DNA of 64,000 bases from Eulemur rufifrons (Eukaryota > Chordata > Mammalia > Primates > Lemuridae). The translations under genes were made by a program, and so were the position numbers. This document shows, in pieces, positions 12,119 to 25,935 of the stretch. The notes under the pieces are model-generated. The model ran no database searches, was not told the origin of the DNA, and saw nothing but the letters and a program-made list of their open reading frames with translations. Positions within the stretch are counted from its first letter, which is position 1. Each line of letters begins with the position of its first letter. The stretch covers positions 50,866,501-50,930,500 of the forward strand of contig NC_090989.1 of NCBI RefSeq assembly GCF_041146395.1. The letters run 5' to 3'.

Positions 12119-15100
12119 AGTGTTTTCTAGCCTTGCTACTTCTTGATCTATGTTGTTCTTTACCAAGAAAAGTGAAAATTTTATAAAAACTAAAAATTCA
12201 ACATTTTTTATGGAGATTCATAAGATCTGCTTTAAAGAAAATATTTTACCTATATCCCTGAAGGTAGAACATGAATGAAGTGATGGTTGTAAGGTACTAC
12301 AGGAGACCATGATCCCTAACACTTGTATTTTTTATACAAATGCCAAAGAAGAAGCAAACATTGCACTGTTTCTATTTTATGAATTTTACATGATGAAGAA
12401 AACTGAAGTGGGTACTTGTTCTGTCACTTATATACAAACACAAAATACTTACAACCACACAAAAATAATTTAGAATTCTAACTAACATTATTCTATAATC
12501 CTAGTCCCTTAAAGGTCAGAAACATATAACCTGCCATTCAAACAGTGACACATCTGCCTAAAAGATCCATAAATTTTTAAATGCTAAACAGTTCCAAGGT
12601 TTACACATTCACCTTCCTAAAAGTCAAGTGCCAGAACAAATGACCTAATCAGTAAGCTCTGCCTCACCCTAAAATAGGCAGTATCCCATCACAAAAACCA
12701 GTCTATTGACACCATGTTAACATTTCACAATAAGGTTACAAATTCACACAAACATTACTACCGCAAAAAAAAAAAAAAAAAAAAAAAACTTTGCAGGGCA
12801 AGTAGGAAAAAAATCTGACTACAAAGGTCAAGGCATTTTCAGAAGTGCTAATGCCAAGTGTGCATTTGTACTCTCCTCCTTTATCATACAAGAAAGTACT
12901 ACATTCATCCAACCTGTGACCCTGGCTTTCTAAAGATTCCCAGATATTGAAATGTTTATGAAACCAAACACAGAACTTGTGCTCATTGATTTCCCCCTCT
13001 TTCCTCCTCATCTAATTTTTCAGTAGTTCCTCATATCTTTACCCAACTGTTTCTTCCCTCCTATCTCAGAGGAAGAAACAGAGCTTCTCATGTCCAAGGT
13101 CATGGTTTCATCCTTTCTCACTTCTTCTCATAGCCCAAATAGAAACAAACTGATGTGAAAGCCTGTCTCTGTATTTTCCTGTTTGCCTCAGTGTTACCAC
13201 ACTAAACATACCTTTCTGTACCTTGTTTAATTTTCTTTATGCTTGTTCCATACCACCACATATAGATATGGTTTATTATATTTATAAATGGAAATGTTTT
13301 ATCGTATAGATATACGATTTGTTTAACCAATTCTCTGTCACTTACCACTACAAATTATAATTTATATTCTTATTTACAATTATATTGTAGTCATCTGCAA
13401 TTATATATGAATATATATGGTATGCTTGTACACACGCAGTCACAGTGTTTAACTTATTTATGAACAAATTACACTTTTGAATGGGATAACATGCCTAAGT
13501 ATCTCTAAATGCAAGAGGCACAGGAAAGCTGCTCAAGAAAAGCTGGCTGAATGGGAAAGAGAAAGTGCCTTAAGCATTCTCAGGCCTTCTAGTCCTCTAA
13601 CACCTCTAATAGCTCAGGTCCTATTCTTAAGGATGAGCACTCTAATAGCAAAGATTCTATGTCTTTCCAAAGCTGGTCAATTCTAGAACTAACTGGTACT
13701 CTCTATTTTGGGCACTGTGAATTGGATCTCCTCCCTTTGAAAGTGAACTAAAATAATGCTCTCCCTCAGTTACATTTGCTGGGAGGATAGTATCTGTTCA
13801 GGCACACTGGGAGCCAAACTAAACAAACAAATTGAATCAAAATAGAGTCAAAGGATAACACTAGGACCTTTTTAGATATGGATGGGAAAATACGACTCGC
13901 ATGAAAATTGTCTTCGGTCTCCTCTGTTATTCTTAGTACCCAAGCAATTCTATCCATTTTTTTCCTGCTTCTCCATCCTGTAGTTCTTAAAAAGCAACAT
14001 TTGTTTAATCAACATATAATATTATTTGCATTTCACCCAGTAGCACTGTCTACAGTACTGAATAGTGGCCTTTATGTACACCAGTATTTTCTATTTATAA
14101 CTTCACGGCTCCTTAAATCAAAGAAAACATAGTAGTTGCCTCCCCACATTGAAGTAGAGAAAGCACTGGAACCTTGCCCCTCTCATCATACTACCCGCCT
14201 TGCTGACATGCTATCTTTGCATGCGCTGCTTCTGTTCCTGTTTATGGCTTAGAAAAGTACTTGTTTATAGAATCTGTTCAGTGTCCTATTCATCCCCAGC
14301 AGTTAAGTGTGTTGAAATTAAAAGGCTGCGCTTGAATTTGATAAGTGAAATGATAGAGGACAGAAAGTCTAAACAGCTTTATCTTAGGCTCCTATAAAAG
14401 GCCCTACAACTCAAACATTGCCTCTGACATTCTTCCTGCTTCTACTGAAAATAGATGGCAAGTTTGAACTTCACTCCAACAGCTGTTTCTGACTAGGATC
14501 AGCGCCACTGACAGACAAAACCACACAGAAAGGGGCGGCCCTGAAACAGAAGGCTCCCTGGCCTGATCTCATCTCTTGGAGACCCTCCACTCACAGGGCT
14601 TAGGCAAAGGGCGAGAAGAGCTCCCCCTTCAGACTGAACCACTAGGATTTATTTGCCTTTCTCTTGCCAGCCTGTCCTTCTTCAGGGCCATAGCAGTTTG
14701 GCATAGACATTTTAGGACACACAAACTATTTTTACAACATTTTGAGAGAATCGTGAGTTCAATCAGTTTAAGGAACGTATAGGAGATTTCACATTACTTG
14801 ATTAGTTTAACGTACTTCCAAATCAATCATTCTATTCCAAATCTCCCCTGATTCGGTCACCTGCACCTTTTGATAACAGGCTCTTACCTTCCTATTGGGT
14901 TACTCTTCCTTGTCAAGCAAGGTCTGAGCCATGCACCTCAGCAATTTTGACATGAGGATGCTTTTCTCTCTGGCCCAAAAGCACCCTCTTTATTTCAAGT
15001 TGCAACTAATTTCTTGTGCTGAGCTCTAACTGGCCAGGATCCCCTGAACTCTGCACCCAGAAATTCTCCTCTACCCAAAGTAAAAAGCACCTATAAGACA

Positions 15101-15218
15101 CTCCCTTGAGCTTCCATTCTTATAATTTCTCCATTGCTCTCTTCCCTCAACGTGCTCTCAAAACTCAGCTCTACTACTAATTCTAAAGAGCTGACTCTCC
15201 CCATTGTGTTCTACTTTC
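12119..15218. other. Intronic DNA, no confident feature
   Basis: A run of about 24 A residues lies at 12765-12788. A stretch near 13230-13420 resembles generic old LINE 3' sequence (TTATCGTATAGATATACGATTTG) but cannot be placed in a family. Nothing else is recognised. Confidence 0.4.
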
Positions 15219-15244
15219 TTCTTCTTCAAAAAAAAAAAAAAATC

Positions 15245-15579
15245 GGCCGGGCATGGTGGCTCACGCCTGTAATCCTAGCACTCTGGGAGGCCGAGGCGGG
15301 TGGATCGCTCAAGGTCAGGAGTTCGAGACCAGCCTGAGCGAGACCCCGTCTCTACTAAAAATAGAAAGACATTATATGGACAACTAAAAATCTATATAAA
15401 AAAATTAGCCGGGCATAGTGGCGCATGCCTGTAGTCCCAGCTACTTGGGAGGCTGAGGCAGTAGGATCGCTTAAGCCAAGGAGTCTGAGGTTGCTGTGAG
15501 CTAAGCTGACGCCACGGCACTCACTCTAGCCTGGGCAACAAAGTGAGACTCTGTCTCAACAACAACAAAAAAAAAAAAT
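15245..15579 (+). mobile_element. Full-length young strepsirrhine Alu
   Basis: Starts GGCCGGGCATGGTGGCTC and shares with the copy at 4173 the same diagnostic bases: GTAGGATCGCTTAAGCC, GAGTCTGAGGTTGCTGTGAG, CTAAGCTGACGCC and GCAACAAAGTGAGAC. The tail is interrupted (CAACAACAACAAA…). It is preceded by an A-run ending ATC and followed by an A-run ending ATCC, so the target duplication is mostly poly-A and hard to delimit. Confidence 0.93.
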
Positions 15580-16690
15580 CCAAATAAGCTTACATTTCTC
15601 CCTACATTTTCATCTTTCCTGATTTACCTTTTGAATTCACAGGTTCTCTAAAACTCCTCTGCTTTCCTAACTCTTCTCCCCATTATCAGTCCTCCTGAGA
15701 ATCAGACAGTTAATTGGGAATCCAAAACTTAAGCCTAAACTTAAGGTGTTTTCTTCCTGTAGCCTCAGCATTCCCCTAACTCCAGATTTACAGGTTATCA
15801 AATCCATCAGAGCTCACTAGGTAGCCCTGCTCACTCTTTAAGGACTGGTATGGAGTGGGGCATGATGAGAAAGACGGGTTACTACCGTCTTTCTTCACAA
15901 TTTCCAGCATGAGGGGCCTTGCAAGGCATACTATTTATGAAAACTGTTACCATGGACTCATATTCAAATGTCAAACACCTCCCCTGCTTATGCTTGTAAG
16001 ATGGACCACAACCTGATTTTTTGCCATCCGAGCAAGGCGACTTCAGTTAACAAACATGTACTTGGGACCTAAACCAAATGCCACCTATATCTGTCACATA
16101 TGAGGACTGAATATCACAAACACAGCCTTGGCTCTGGAAACCTGTGATGCAGAGTCAGCCTATCTTTAGTGAATTCCACTCTCCCCACTCGGGGCCCCTT
16201 TCTTCTTTGTGCCCTTCTCTGTTCCCATCACATAGAACACTCCTATTCACAACTGGCTTATGCAACAACTTCCTAAAATAGGATTTTAATACCAACTGTG
16301 GGATTCCAGGAGTTGGAAACGATAACATGGAGGAAGAGGCAAACAGTACAGCCTCATGCAGTGACCTTGAGGAGGCAGCAAGGGCATTCAGGGCAGAAGG
16401 GTCTCCTACATCCTTCCACTTCACGCCAGCTGCTGGGAGGGAGATTCGTCATTCTGCCTTCTCTCGTTTAGATTTAAACCTACAAAAAGAAACATATCCC
16501 CACTCCTTGCAAAGTGTTGGGAAATGACAGAGCCATGCACACAATCCTAGAGTGTGACTAGAACAGAACATTACTATATAGGCATCTTTTCTTCTCTATT
16601 CTCTTAGCCTAGATCACTCTTCTTTATAAAAACTTATCACTAGCTGAAATTACACCATTTCTGTATATGCTAATTTCACTGTAATATACC
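15580..16690. other. Intronic DNA, nothing recognised
   Basis: Somewhat less AT-rich than its surroundings; short overlapping open frames near 16155-16527 resemble no protein I know. Confidence 0.4.
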
Positions 16691-16835
16691 TCCTCCACTA
16701 GAATACACACTCCATGAGGACTTGGCTGCATCTGGGTTGCTCACCACTAAATCCCTTGTGCCTCCAACAAGGCTGGCACATTGAGAGTGCTCAAAAGATG
16801 ATGGTGGAAGGAAGGAACCAATCTAGTCACAGTCA
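16690..16835 (+). repeat. L2 LINE 3' end
   Basis: ACACTCCATGAGGACTTGGCTG, CACTAAATCCCTTGTGCC and GCTGGCACATTGAGAGTGCTCAAAAGATGA reproduce in order the terminal part of L2 (…GAGGGCAGGGACT…CCCAGCACCTAG…GGCACATAGTAGGTGCTCAATAAATG). Confidence 0.7.
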
Positions 16836-16962
16836 TCTCCCGCTTTTACAGTTTACAGCTAACATTATATCAGATACTGTGCAAAGAATCAAACCCAGGG
16901 TGGGAAAACAGTTCCTTAAACCAATCCTTCACTTCAAATTCCCATCTCTTTGTCTCCTCTAA

Positions 16963-17058
16963 CCCTGAGACAGGGAGAGAAAGGAGGAGCTGGGATGGAA
17001 AGAGGAAGAAAGAGAAGAGGAGAAGGAGGAAAAGGAAGGGAGGAAAATAAAGCAAAAT
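16963..17058 (+). repeat. Polypurine (GGA/GAA) tract
   Basis: About 96 bases are almost all A and G (GGGAGAGAAAGGAGGAGC…, AGAGGAAGAAAGAGAAGAGG…) with only a few pyrimidines. This type of sequence can form triplex H-DNA and mutates by slippage. It is not part of a recognised transposon. Confidence 0.85.
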
Positions 17059-17159
17059 ATAAAGATTGTTTAGTTTTTCTGATATTTTATGTCCACTCTC
17101 TAAGCCATGTGGAAAAGGAATCAAGCTCAGTTGATTGATAATTAGTCACATAATTATCC

Positions 17160-17245
17160 TGTGTGACTAGAACAGTGCCAGGATAGAGTAGGTGCTCTAG
17201 GTGCTCAACGAATGAATCACTGAAGGAACCAATGAATAAATAGAT
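17160..17245 (+). repeat. L2/MIR-type 3' terminal fragment
   Basis: GAACAGTGCCAGGATAGAGTAGG then GGTGCTCAACGAATGAATCA matches the L2 tail CAGTGCCTGGCACATAGTAGGTGCTCAATAAATGTTTG. Confidence 0.6.
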
Positions 17246-17259
17246 GAATTAACAAAAAT

Positions 17260-20200
17260 CTGAGAGCAGGGAAAATTAACAATAGCAGATCTTACTGCCA
17301 TGTATCTCTTGCCTCAGCTTTTAGAGTAAAAATAACTTCTCATTAAATTGTTTTAAATGCTTTGTCACTGGTTGAAATTTTTATCTGCTCTTGACTTACT
17401 CTTCATGATGAAAAGATGTAAAGGCATTAATATAAAAAGGCATGATGTCACTATCATCACAGGCTGATGTTAAGTATTCATTTTCCAGTATAATAAACAA
17501 TGTACTACATCACCAAGTAGATCCAAATCTTTCCACACATATTTCATTTCAAATCTGAACAGTATCTTTGAGAGTATTTTAATAACATACAAATTCCCGA
17601 AAATTAAATAAAATCAATTTCGTAAGATTTAATTCTTGAGAAGATTGCTTTAATTAAGTACATAAACAACAAATCCAAATGCTTTTGAAATTTAAAGTCA
17701 AGCACATTTGGGTTTCTAAATGGCTCCAGCATGATATGTCCCCAGTTCTGTTTATGGAGACTCAAGTTCATTGTACAACTCATTTAGAGCTACAGACAGT
17801 AGACACTTCAACAGAAATCTATTATCTCCTTGACCAGAGAAATGAACACACTCACATTTACTACATACATAAAATGCTCTCTATTAAGTCATTCATAAAG
17901 TAATAAAATCTTGTAGCAATGCAGTATAAAACATGATCTCCATTAAAAAGAGATAAAATATTAAATAAGACATGCTAACCTGGAAACACGTTATCTTTTC
18001 AGTATAAAGTCCAACAAATTTCCTACTCCATTCTCTAGTCTTTACCATCATCACACAAACTGCATTAAAATAAGCTTTCACCTGCATTTTAGATGGTATC
18101 ACTTCACTGCTTAAGTACCTACAAGGGTTCCTCAGAGCTTTTATAAGATCAAATCTTTATTCTTTAACCCTCCCTTATTTTGCCCTCAACTTCATCTACC
18201 CTATCATCTTTTCTCATTCTCTCAAAAAAATCTTCATACTATGGAGATTTATATTGACATCTCCAAGGATATGTCTGCTAGTAGAGTCAGAAGATTGTGA
18301 AAGCCTTGACAGGAAAGGTTTTTGAAAATAAACACGAGAGCAATGGTGCACATGTGATTCCAGTGCACCCAGGGAACTCCAATATTGCTCCTAGAACTAG
18401 GAGATGGGGGCTGTGGTATTTGACGGCTCTTTATATTGATATGGATGGAAATGTTCTCTCGACTTTTCCATTCACATATTTCACATATTAAATGAATTTT
18501 AAAATGTAACTACAGACTACATGTGTTTACTTCCTAGGGTTTTTTTTTTTTTTTTTTGCAAGATGGTTGGTATTTTTATGCACTTACAGTTATGCATACA
18601 GAATGTAATGGAATTTGGCACAGCCACAAATACAGAGCTTAGAAAGGACACCAAGAGGACATTTATTGTTCCTGTAATATAATACGGCTCTTCTTTCAAC
18701 ATTTCTCCACCTAGAGCTTCACCCGTAGTTTACAGTGATTCTGGCAATGGCACAGTATTGCAATATAATGAGACATAACTGCATAACTTGGGACCAAACC
18801 CTGTCATTCAGTGATGCTACATCCCATCCCCAGAGCGATGATGTAAGTTGCCTTTTGGACTGAAAATGACAAACCAAACAATGCTTTCTGAAAATTTCTC
18901 ATTCATCATTATGAAACTTTTTTTTTTCCTAGTACTCATCTCTCACACAAAAGTTGGTTCTCATAACATTCATAATTTCTGGTAAGTGGCATTACTTAGT
19001 CTAAAAGGTTGCAAAGCACAGGGCAGTTTTCCATTCATTAGAAGCCCATAAACTCCCCCAAGCAAGTAAATGAATTTCACCAATCTGCGTGTTCAGGAAT
19101 AACACCAGGCACCTAGTCTCTGTTGGAGTCCATGAGCTCAGGTGAACTAGACAAGCAGGCCTGCACCAGCACCTGCCCAGACAACAGCCAAATGCAGGAG
19201 GGCAAGGAAACACACGAGGAAAGAAGATAGAGAAAGGGAGGTAAAGTAGGGCAGACACAAAAATTTAAAACACAGGAAATCTGGACTAACCTGTTTAACC
19301 TTCCAGGGGTCATAAAATTCAACAGAGCTAGAGATAGTCACAAAATGGTTTAATATCGAATAACTGTAATATAAATCACAACAATATGAGGAACCTTATA
19401 TTAAGGAACCTTAGCATAAATTCTGCGTTTGCTTTTAGCTAAGCAAAGTGTAGTTAATATAGATTTATTTCACATGACAATGCCTTCGCATATTACTATG
19501 CAACTTTGAAACTTAGCCACAAAAAAATGCAGAAATGATGAATACTGTCAGCATGGTGATGGATTTTAGCACATAGTTTTAGCTGAGTATGACAGAAACA
19601 CAGAATGATACTAGCTGACATTGATGTTTAGTTTCTTCTCACTTAAAATATAACAGCTCCAGTCTACGAGATAGTCAAAGATTCAGGATCCTTCTCCCCT
19701 GAAGTTCTGCTATCCCTATGTCATCACCTCCTCCACATGGCTCAAGATGACTCATACATAACCCTCTTTACATTCTAGCCAGTAGGGAGCGGGAAAAGGG
19801 GGAGGAGGAGGGTATGTGGCCTTCCTTTAAGGGCATGATCTAGAAAGCTGCATAGCTCACTTCCATTCTCATTCAATTCATCAAAACTTACTCACTGAGA
19901 CCCATCAGCTCCATGTGAGCCCAGGAAATACTGTCTTTACTATGGGTGGACAAAAATGGAGAAATACATCATAAAAGGAAAGAGGCAAAATAAATTTTAG
20001 AGGCAATTAACAATCTTTAATACAGATGTCAGAGGAAACTACAAAATGATTTTCATTAGATAGTAAATGATGCTTCACTGAGTGGATTAAGCTAAATGAG
20101 AAGTTAGATTTTTAAATTTTGTCTTTCCTTAAAGGAAAACATATTCAGATAGATGCCAAGATAACTTAAAGGTAGGATTATATGAAATACCAACAGTTTT

Positions 20201-22310
20201 AATAACTAACAACAAAATGAATATTTTTCCCATTTTAGTTCTACACACTTTTGAGTATAGAACAGAAAATAAATAAACATGCACCAAGAAGTTTAAATAA
20301 CATTATTCTTGACCCTGGGGCAAAATACTCTCTACCTTTCTTTGAGTCATAAACTGCAAATATAAATTGAAGTATTTTTACAAAAAGACTTTCTTTTTTG
20401 AACACAACCTACTTGATTTTAAAAAGAATCAGCAGGTCTAAGGTAGCTTAACTCTAACTCCAGAAAGGTCAAAGGAAGTCTTCTACAACTTTCTCTAGGG
20501 ACATTTCAAAATATCACCTACATCAACAGCAATGAGACAGTTCAAGAAGGTGAGAAAACACTTTGACCACAATGGAACAGAAGCTTCTAGGGAACTTCTA
20601 TGCCCCGTTTCTATACCAGAAAATTTAACATATACAACTTGTGACAACTCTTTTTAAGTTATCATCTTTCTGAATATAAAAAACAATTTCAGTAACAATA
20701 GATTTTATTTTATCTTCTTTCCCCTATGGAGTGACTGCTGAAGAAACACTGTAATATCCTGTAATGTAATGAAAAATAGCATCTGAAAGTGCCATTTTTA
20801 TATAGTTCCTAAACTATATCTACTTTAGGAAATACAGGTTACTTTTCTAATCTGGTTTCGTAGCTTATCACAAAATAAGCACTTAGTGTTGAACACACAG
20901 GTGAAATAAATGTAATGAACATTGTTTGTCTTTCCATAAAGATGTTTTGTCATAGTGAAGGCAGAAGATCAACTCCCACACACAAAACTGCAGCTATCAG
21001 TACTATATGGAAGATCTTCTGAAATCAAATTTTTCTACTCTTTTCTATTCTACTTCCATGGGAATAAGACCATATAACAATAATTTCTAGCTGTATGTCA
21101 CTTCATAAGTCTTCTAATTATCTTTAGGATGGCACACATTTCTAAAAAGAAAAGCCTTTCAATGTTAATTAGCATTCCCTTTAATTTTAAAATGTCATAC
21201 CACTTAGTCTAGAATATCATAAAGTTCTAAAAAGAAAATCACACATTATTATAATTTTGGAAACATTTCTTCATATTTCTAGTTGATCATCCCACTGCAT
21301 GAGAAACTCCTGCTACTGAAAGCTATTACAAGCAATGCCAATTATTTTATTTCAGAAAATTTAGCACAAAACAGCCTGAATAACAGTATTTGAAGTGCTA
21401 TCTTCAATTTAAAGGGTTATCTTATTTTGTATGTAATTAGTACACCTATAAGTCCAGACTTCAACAATCAGGTAGACTTTACTTGCTTCCCTTTCCACTG
21501 GGACACTTATTCTGGGAAATTCTAATGGCTTACATGTTAAGAAACAAATAAGAGAGCAAATAAGAGAGAAAAATGTACAGTTTCACTGCACTTTCTATCT
21601 CACCCTACCCCCAGGCCCGGTCCCAATAATGCATTGCTGTCAAAGTCAAAACAACTTGCAAGGCTGTCCATAGTATCATTACCTTATAAATCTTCATGAA
21701 TCATGATGAAAAAAAACATTCTAAATAAAGCCATTGAATGTGTCCAAAATTGCCTAATAAGGTTGTCCACTGTTTATATGACAGACATTTAGATTCCTGC
21801 ACTTCATTACCTAGAGGAAGCAATATTTCCTTCCAAAGACTTTACCTCTGCTGCATGTAATACTTTCCCCTGACACAGCACTACAAGGACCTGAATGTTT
21901 TTCTTCTGTTACAGGAAGTGCTGGTAACCCTGATAGAGGACCAATCTCAAGAAGCACCATATAATAAGAAAGATCAATTAGATTTAGCAATGAGAGATAG
22001 GAGACAAATGAAAACTAGAGTTTTTGTTTGTTTGAAAAGGCCATCTCTGCCTCTAAAAATTTGTTTCAAATAAATAAATAAATATTCTGCAATCTAAGGT
22101 TAAGGGTAAAGTTATAAAATAGTAAAATATTTGATTATATAATTTTAGAGACAAAACTATTACAGGGTATCAAAGTAAGACAGACACCATCATGTAATTG
22201 AAAGCTCATCTCATGAGGAATCTAATGTGAAGCTGAAGTCTACTACAACTTCAGTTAGGGCACAATGACCAAAAATCACCAAATTTAAAAGTCAAACTCT
22301 GTTCTTAAAA
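17260..22310. other. 5 kb of intronic DNA without recognised elements
   Basis: This long stretch is AT-rich and free of any repeat I can name, apart from a 17-base T-run at 18541 and small homopolymers. Overlapping minus-strand open frames at 19001-19341 lie in three frames and resemble nothing known, so they are not called. The scarcity of young insertions could mean constraint or chance. Confidence 0.4.
22065..22086 (+). repeat. (AAAT)n microsatellite
   Basis: Five tandem units of AAAT. Confidence 0.8.
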
Positions 22311-22739
22311 GTTGGTCAATTCATTCATTCAAGTGTTAATTGAATGCCCACTGTACATATGGCATGTGGTCTAGTTCAAAGCTAAAATATGTGAAGCACC
22401 AAAATAATGAATCAGGAGCACCAAACTTCAAGATGACTAGAACTTAATGGATGAGACACAGCCCATACATATAATATCCAACATATAAAAATCTGTCATT
22501 TAAATATGAAATTGTATAGTACACTATCAGAGCAACTTCCTTTCTTATTTTATTTTCTTCTGATATATACTCTCCACCACACCCTGCAAGACCATAAACA
22601 TAACCACACTCATGGTTGAAAAGTCAGAAAGGCAGAAAAGAAACAGTATAAAAGAGAAACCAAAATCCCCCAATTCCTACCCTGCCAAGCTATCCAACAA
22701 CACAGAACCCAATACAACATGTTTTCACATACTTTTGAG

Positions 22740-22965
22740 CTAGTACTTCTCACTCCTTTAAAATGTCTTCTATGACATCCTTTCTTAGCCTACAACTAAC
22801 TCCTACCTGAGCTCAAGCACTGCTCAAATACATTTCCCAACTGAAAGTCTTCCCAGACCCCTAAGTGGCTCAAGTGCTCCTTTGTGAGTCTTGTGGACCC
22901 TGAGCACCGCTCAACTACATATGGACATCTGAAGGATCAAGACAGAACTCTGTTTCTACTCTACC
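22740..22965 (+). repeat. L2 LINE fragment
   Basis: GCTCAAGCACTGCTCAAATAC and AAGTCTTCCCAGACCCCTAAG echo the L2 segment (…GCTCAAATGCCACCTCC…GAAGCCTTCCCTGA…). It is diverged and the limits are approximate. Confidence 0.5.
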
Positions 22966-23134
22966 AACTATTAATACAATATTTTGACAAATAGGTCAAA
23001 AGAGGAAGAACTCTAGGAATAAGAACTTCAATTCTACCTTTAAAGATGAGTAACATAAGTGGAAAAAGGAAGAAACTATAAGAAAATATTCAAAATACTA
23101 ACTGCGATGACCTACTTGATAGAACGGTCAAAGA

Positions 23135-23590
23135 AGACCCATCTAACGAGTGATATTTATACTTAGATCTTTATCCCTCCCCTAAAAATGTGAAGAACCA
23201 AAGGAAAAACTGTTCAGGAAGGGGAAGCAATCTGAAGAGATAACAAGGTGGAAATTATATTGGCACAATCTGGGAATTAAAATTAGACAAGTGAGGCTAA
23301 AGTTCGAATGCTATTCAAGAGAGTAACATGGTATTTTTAAAAATTATCTCAGTTAAGGGAATCAAATAAACAAAGATACACAGTGGGATACTATAGTATA
23401 GGATATTGAATGGAGCAAGAATAGAAGAAATGGTTCAGAATAGTAGGTTAAGGCCAAAGAGCTAGTCAAAGTGGTTTCAGATTGATACACCTGGAAATAA
23501 GGAACCATTAAAGAATTGTTATAAAAATAAACTGGCATAATAAAGCAATAGACGGTAATCCTTTCAAGAAGCTATAAGGTAATATCTGAA
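23135..23590 (-). repeat. Possible L2 LINE fragment, reverse orientation
   Basis: TTCAGGAAGGGGAAGCAATC…, CTAGTCAAAGTGG… and the general purine bias fit the internal part of L2 read in reverse, but the copy is too decayed for a firm call. Confidence 0.3.
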
Positions 23591-24254
23591 TATTATTTAC
23601 CTGTTTAATGAAAAGACACGTGGACCATAAAAAGATACTCGTATACAATATGTTCATAATATATTCATCAACTTAGAATTGCAACCAAGAAACTACACAA
23701 TAGCACAAAATCCTTTGTTATAAGGATTTTGAAATTTTACTTTAATTTGCATTCAAAAGAAAATACAACATGGATCAGTATATAAAACAAATATTGCTTA
23801 TCAGTAAAACTTTTAAATATGCTAATTTTTAGCAGTATTGTACAACAAATAATTAAATATGTGGAAAGTGGTTTCACTTGTAATTCTGGAGTTTCGGTTT
23901 TCTGCAAAAACAGATTCTAGACACTGGTTCGAATTATGGATCAGCAGGCAAAAGAATGATGCATGTGGCTGCAAGGCCCTTTTCATCCTTTCTAAAATGT
24001 CACATAAAAATATAATTCCCAGCTGAGTAAAAGAAGTACCTCTGGACCATACCAGATTAACAAACCCAATTTAATTAAATTTCTCCAGTTTAATTACTAT
24101 TAAATTTCTCCTTCTACTGTCAGAAAGAAAAAAAAAACTGAAAACAAAACAAAAAAAAAACAAACCAGTAATACCCCCTGTCCACATACAGATTTAATAA
24201 CGCCAGCCACATTCCACCATGCTCCTTAAATAGGATAAAGCTTGAGATGAATGT

Positions 24255-24665
24255 ATATCCATGCCTCATTCCTTCTATATCTATTGAGCACCTACTATGT
24301 GTAGGAACTAACGTAGGCACAGTGGCAAAAATGGTCAAGGAAAAAAAAAAAGAAATACAAATTGTGACAGGTTCTGGAAAGAGCAGAACAGAGCATCAAA
24401 AGAAAAATTAATGTTTGGAAGCATTCTGAACGATAGGTCAAGGAGGCTTCTCTGAGGAACTGACATTTAATGTATGATCTGAAGGAGGAGCAAGAGTTAG
24501 GTAGATGAAAAAAATTCAGGCAGATGAAGCTACAGCTATAGGGGTGCTAAAGGCCTAAAAATCTGAAAAATGATGAGTGGTTGGAGCAGGAAGATCTGAG
24601 GGAAGTGCCTTGAGATGCAGCTAGAAAGACAGATGATGGAGAAATAAGAATGATAAAAGCTTCAT
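24255..24665 (-). repeat. L2 LINE fragment, reverse orientation
   Basis: TATTGAGCACCTACTATGTG is a clear reverse-complement L2 3' motif. It is followed in the expected order by AGGAGGCTTCTCTGAGGAAC and TGACATTTAATGTATGATCTG, TGCTAAAGGCCT and GGAGCAGGAAGA segments. No coding capacity remains. Confidence 0.75.
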
Positions 24666-25579
24666 ATGAATAAATAATGATTTTTGTCTTATTACTTCTC
24701 TCAGTTATAACCATCACAGTTTCCATTCATTTCAAGCATAAGATCTTGAACAAGGAGAAAGGATTTGGAGGTTGGCAAATAACACAACACATTCTGTAGC
24801 AAATAACTAAAACTCATTCTGCATGATGGTTGTGGAGAACATTCCAGAATCCTGCCTCAGGCAGAATAGCGAAAGCAGACCAAGTATCTTTCTCTGAGAC
24901 AGGCTTATTGATTTCCATGACCAGTTAAAACTAAAGATAAACTAAAGACTTTGATGTAAGATAAAAAATGGTGACTTTTACTTTTTACAACTCGTTTACC
25001 TTTCAACGTGAGACTCAGTAGGGTATTGTCTCTTTCTGCCTGCAATCGGTTTCATTTTCTGAATAAGAAATGCTGTTAATATTTATTTTCAGTATTTAGG
25101 AGTATTATAAGTATAAATGAGTTTAATTCTGATTTGAAAGGAAGACTCACATTCCTAGGTATTTTCCTTAGAATTCAAGTATTATTATTATTCGTATAAA
25201 TTTCAAAGATTTAATATGCTTCTTTTAAATAATTTAATAATTGAAAGCTCTACTGAAATCTTGGAGCAGCATAAATTTTAAATGAAAATTTTAAACTTTA
25301 CATAACAGTTTTCTCTGGGACATTTAAACAATTACTAAAGACCAGTATCCTAAAGGAATTAGAATATGATAATTAAGTAAAACTTTTAATTAAAATTTTA
25401 AAAAACTGAAAGTAACTATTTTTCCAGACCTTAAGGTTGCCAAATCCAGAATTACCTTGCCTTCTCAAAATAACCTCTAAATAGCTCCTTTCTGTTTTAC
25501 TATTAATATATTGTTTTAAATACAAAAAAGATCATTAACTCAACATCCTTAAAAAAAAATGTATCAATCAAAACTTCCC

Positions 25580-25935
25580 GGGGGTGTGCGGATAGAGGTG
25601 CAGTAGAGGCTGGAAATGGAGAGATGTTGGTCAAAGGATACAAAATTTCAGTTGGACAAGTTCAAGTAAATTTAAGAGGTCTATTGCACAACATGATGAC
25701 TTTGGTTAATAAAAAATATATTAGGTATTTGAAAATTGCTAAGAGTGTAGATTTTAAGTATTCTCACCATTAAAAAAATGATAAGTATGTGAGGTAATGA
25801 ATTTGTTAATTAGCTTATTTCAGACATCCCACAATGTATGCATTCATGAAAACATACATCATGTTGTATATCATAAATATATACATTTTTATTTGTCAAT
25901 TTGAAAATAAAGAAATAAAGCACTGAAAAAAGTAA
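25580..25935 (+). mobile_element. L1 LINE 3' UTR fragment
   Basis: The order GGTCAAAGGATACAAAATTTCAG, AGGTCTATTGCACAACATGATGAC, GAGTGTAGATTTTAAGTATTCTC, and TCATAAATATATACA with an A-rich end follows the 3' UTR of L1M/L1P-type elements. It is non-coding and 5'-truncated. Confidence 0.75.

Noticed and set aside
19001..19341. Three overlapping minus-strand open frames
   Set aside because: Frames of similar length on the same DNA with no homology I can recognise; cysteine- and leucine-rich text from a pyrimidine-rich strand.
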